Source: UBA9732 sp963615565
GTDB lineage: Bacteria; Spirochaetota; Spirochaetia; Sphaerochaetales; Sphaerochaetaceae
DNA length: 8,763 nt
Reading direction: 5' to 3'
Assembly (NCBI GenBank): GCA_963615565.1
Contig: CAVEGR010000155.1
Coordinates: 1-8,763, forward strand
Shown: piece after piece, positions 8,384 through 8,763 of the stretch
Layout of the letters: each line of letters starts with the position of its first letter
How positions within the stretch are numbered: position 1 is the first letter of the stretch
Notes under the pieces: model-generated
What the model was told of the DNA's origin: nothing
Database searches by the model: none
The model's input: the letters and a program-made list of their open reading frames with translations, nothing else
Translations under genes and position numbers: made by a program

Positions 8384-8430
8384 TTCTTTCTAACAAAATT
8401 AAGATGTGAACGTACATATTTGCAAATAAA
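8379..8430. repeat. Diverged direct repeat, copy 1 (offset 95 nt)
   Basis: Aligned without gaps at an offset of 95 nt to 8474-8525, this segment matches at 37 of 52 positions by hand count. The matches cluster in two blocks: CTAACAAA (8390-8397) and the 21 nt at 8410-8430, beginning ACGTACATATTTGCAAA, where 18 of 21 agree. Similarity stops at 8431, where the perfect palindrome begins. Copy 1 begins in the last codons of the ATPase gene. Confidence 0.6.
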
Positions 8431-8450
8431 GAGGTTTTTGCAAAAACCTC
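8431..8450. promoter_or_regulatory. Perfect 20-nt palindrome (hairpin or operator; possible reverse-strand terminator)
   Basis: The arms GAGGTTTTTG (8431-8440) and CAAAAACCTC (8441-8450) are exact reverse complements. On the + strand the hairpin is followed by ACTACTTTGA, so a normal T-run is missing and it is a weak candidate terminator for the ATPase gene. On the - strand it is followed by TTTATTTGC, which is closer to a terminator tail. It sits between the two copies of the 95-nt-offset repeat and upstream of the precursor gene, so an operator role is also possible. Confidence 0.5.
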
Positions 8451-8473
8451 ACTACTTTGAAAATCATCTTCCT

Positions 8474-8525
8474 GAAAATTTTTCCTAACAAATACTGGCT
8501 TTTGACGTATATATTTACAAAAAAA
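8474..8525. repeat. Diverged direct repeat, copy 2 (next to the precursor gene)
   Basis: This is the downstream copy of the repeat at 8379-8430. It carries CTAACAAA (8485-8492) and the block 8505-8525 beginning ACGTATATATTTACAAA. It ends 18 nt before the precursor start codon, so the conserved blocks lie where promoter and regulator sites of that gene are expected. Confidence 0.6.
8487..8515 (+). promoter_or_regulatory. Candidate promoter of the precursor peptide gene
   Basis: TATATT (8510-8515) is a good -10-like hexamer. Exactly 17 nt upstream lies AACAAA (8487-8492), which is part of the block conserved in the other repeat copy, where AACAAA (8392-8397) and CATATT (8415-8420) keep the same spacing. 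AACAAA is not a normal sigma-70 -35 box, so this would be a non-standard or activator-dependent promoter. A start near 8522 would leave a short leader before the AAGGAAG ribosome site (8530-8536). This is inference from position and conservation between the two copies; TTGACG (8502-8507) has no fitting -10. Confidence 0.3.
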
Positions 8526-8543
8526 TGACAAGGAAGAAACAGT

Positions 8544-8763
8544 ATGGACAAAAACCTTATTGAAAAAGCCAAAAAAGTGAAGACAAAAGAAGAGCTCACA
8601 GAACTTCTTAAGCAACATGGTGTAGAGATTTCTTCAGAACAAACAGATAAGCTTTTTTCTGAGATTAAATCTTATGGTGAGATTAAGGATGATGATCTTG
8701 ATAATGTTTCCGGCGGAGGCTGTCAGCAGAAAATAAATAATCATAATTTTACTGTAGTCACTT
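8544..8763 (+). CDS. Double-glycine-leader precursor peptide (bacteriocin/RiPP-like), 3' end cut by the window
   Basis: Seventy-three codons are visible before the window ends, with no stop. The ATG follows AAGGAAG (8530-8536) by 7 nt. The N-terminus is a charged, helical leader (LIEKAKKVKTKEELTELL, then GVEISSEQTDKLFSEIK), of the type common in gut Firmicutes peptide precursors. It ends in DDDLDNVSGGGC: with cleavage after G58, I47, L52 and V55 occupy the -12, -7 and -4 hydrophobic positions of the classic GG leader, with G57-G58 at -2/-1. The predicted core starts G59-C60 and continues QQKINNHNFTVVT. The C39 exporter at 2586 is the obvious processing enzyme. It is neither the nitrile-hydratase-like nor clearly the Nif11-like leader that named the NHLP/NHLM group. 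Core length and any modification cannot be read here. Confidence 0.85.
   Translation, partial: MDKNLIEKAKKVKTKEELTELLKQHGVEISSEQTDKLFSEIKSYGEIKDDDLDNVSGGGCQQKINNHNFTVVT

Noticed and set aside
8384..8488. The ATPase reading frame stays open for 34 codons after its TAA stop, up to a TAA at 8486-8488, raising readthrough or a premature stop.
   Set aside because: The ATPase already ends where the family normally ends (IPLFMADQ then about 15 residues), and the extra codons run through the palindrome and repeat, so the open frame is chance.
8325..8618. Minus-strand open frames over the end of the ATPase gene and the intergenic region (97 and 66 codons).
   Set aside because: They overlap the ATPase and the precursor gene, are rich in Phe/Leu from A-runs on the other strand, lack good ribosome sites and resemble no family.
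1..8763. CRISPR arrays, tRNA or rRNA genes, insertion sequence ends.
   Set aside because: No regularly spaced repeats, no cloverleaf-like or rRNA-like sequence, and no transposase or terminal inverted repeats were seen.

Overview
The window is AT-rich and encodes everything on the + strand. It carries the regulatory and export half of a ribosomal-peptide (bacteriocin-type) locus of the NHLM/NHLP class and ends inside a likely precursor peptide gene. The host is probably a low-GC gut- or rumen-type anaerobe. A Lachnospiraceae-like Firmicute fits best, given the strong AGGAGG-type ribosome sites, the GG-leader style and the RsbU/RsbW-type pair. A treponeme cannot be excluded, and nothing in the window fixes the taxon.

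Layout. Positions 1-71 hold a perfect 21-nt palindrome just ahead of the first ribosome site, and perhaps the tail of an upstream gene. Positions 72-6961 look like one tight operon of five genes with gaps from a 4-nt overlap to 11 nt: a membrane-anchored SpoIIE/RsbU-type PP2C phosphatase, an RsbW-type anti-sigma kinase, a very short membrane protein matching the N-terminus of the NHLM secretion (HlyD-like) protein, a C39 peptidase-ABC exporter, and a second ABC half-transporter without an active peptidase. After an 81-nt gap comes a stand-alone AAA ATPase of the DUF4143 type (7043-8383). A 160-nt gap (8384-8543) holds a diverged direct repeat with 95-nt offset and a perfect 20-nt palindrome. 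From 8544 to the window end runs the start of a precursor peptide with a textbook double-glycine leader; the core is cut off by the window edge. No stretch over 300 nt lacks a gene.

How the parts may work together. The C39 domain should cut the precursor leader after the double glycine, and the two ABC proteins should pair to export the core, with the short membrane protein as accessory. The phosphatase/kinase pair suggests that peptide production or export is controlled by partner switching in response to an extracellular signal. No antagonist (STAS) protein, sigma factor, modification enzyme or immunity gene is visible, so these must lie outside the window or be absent.
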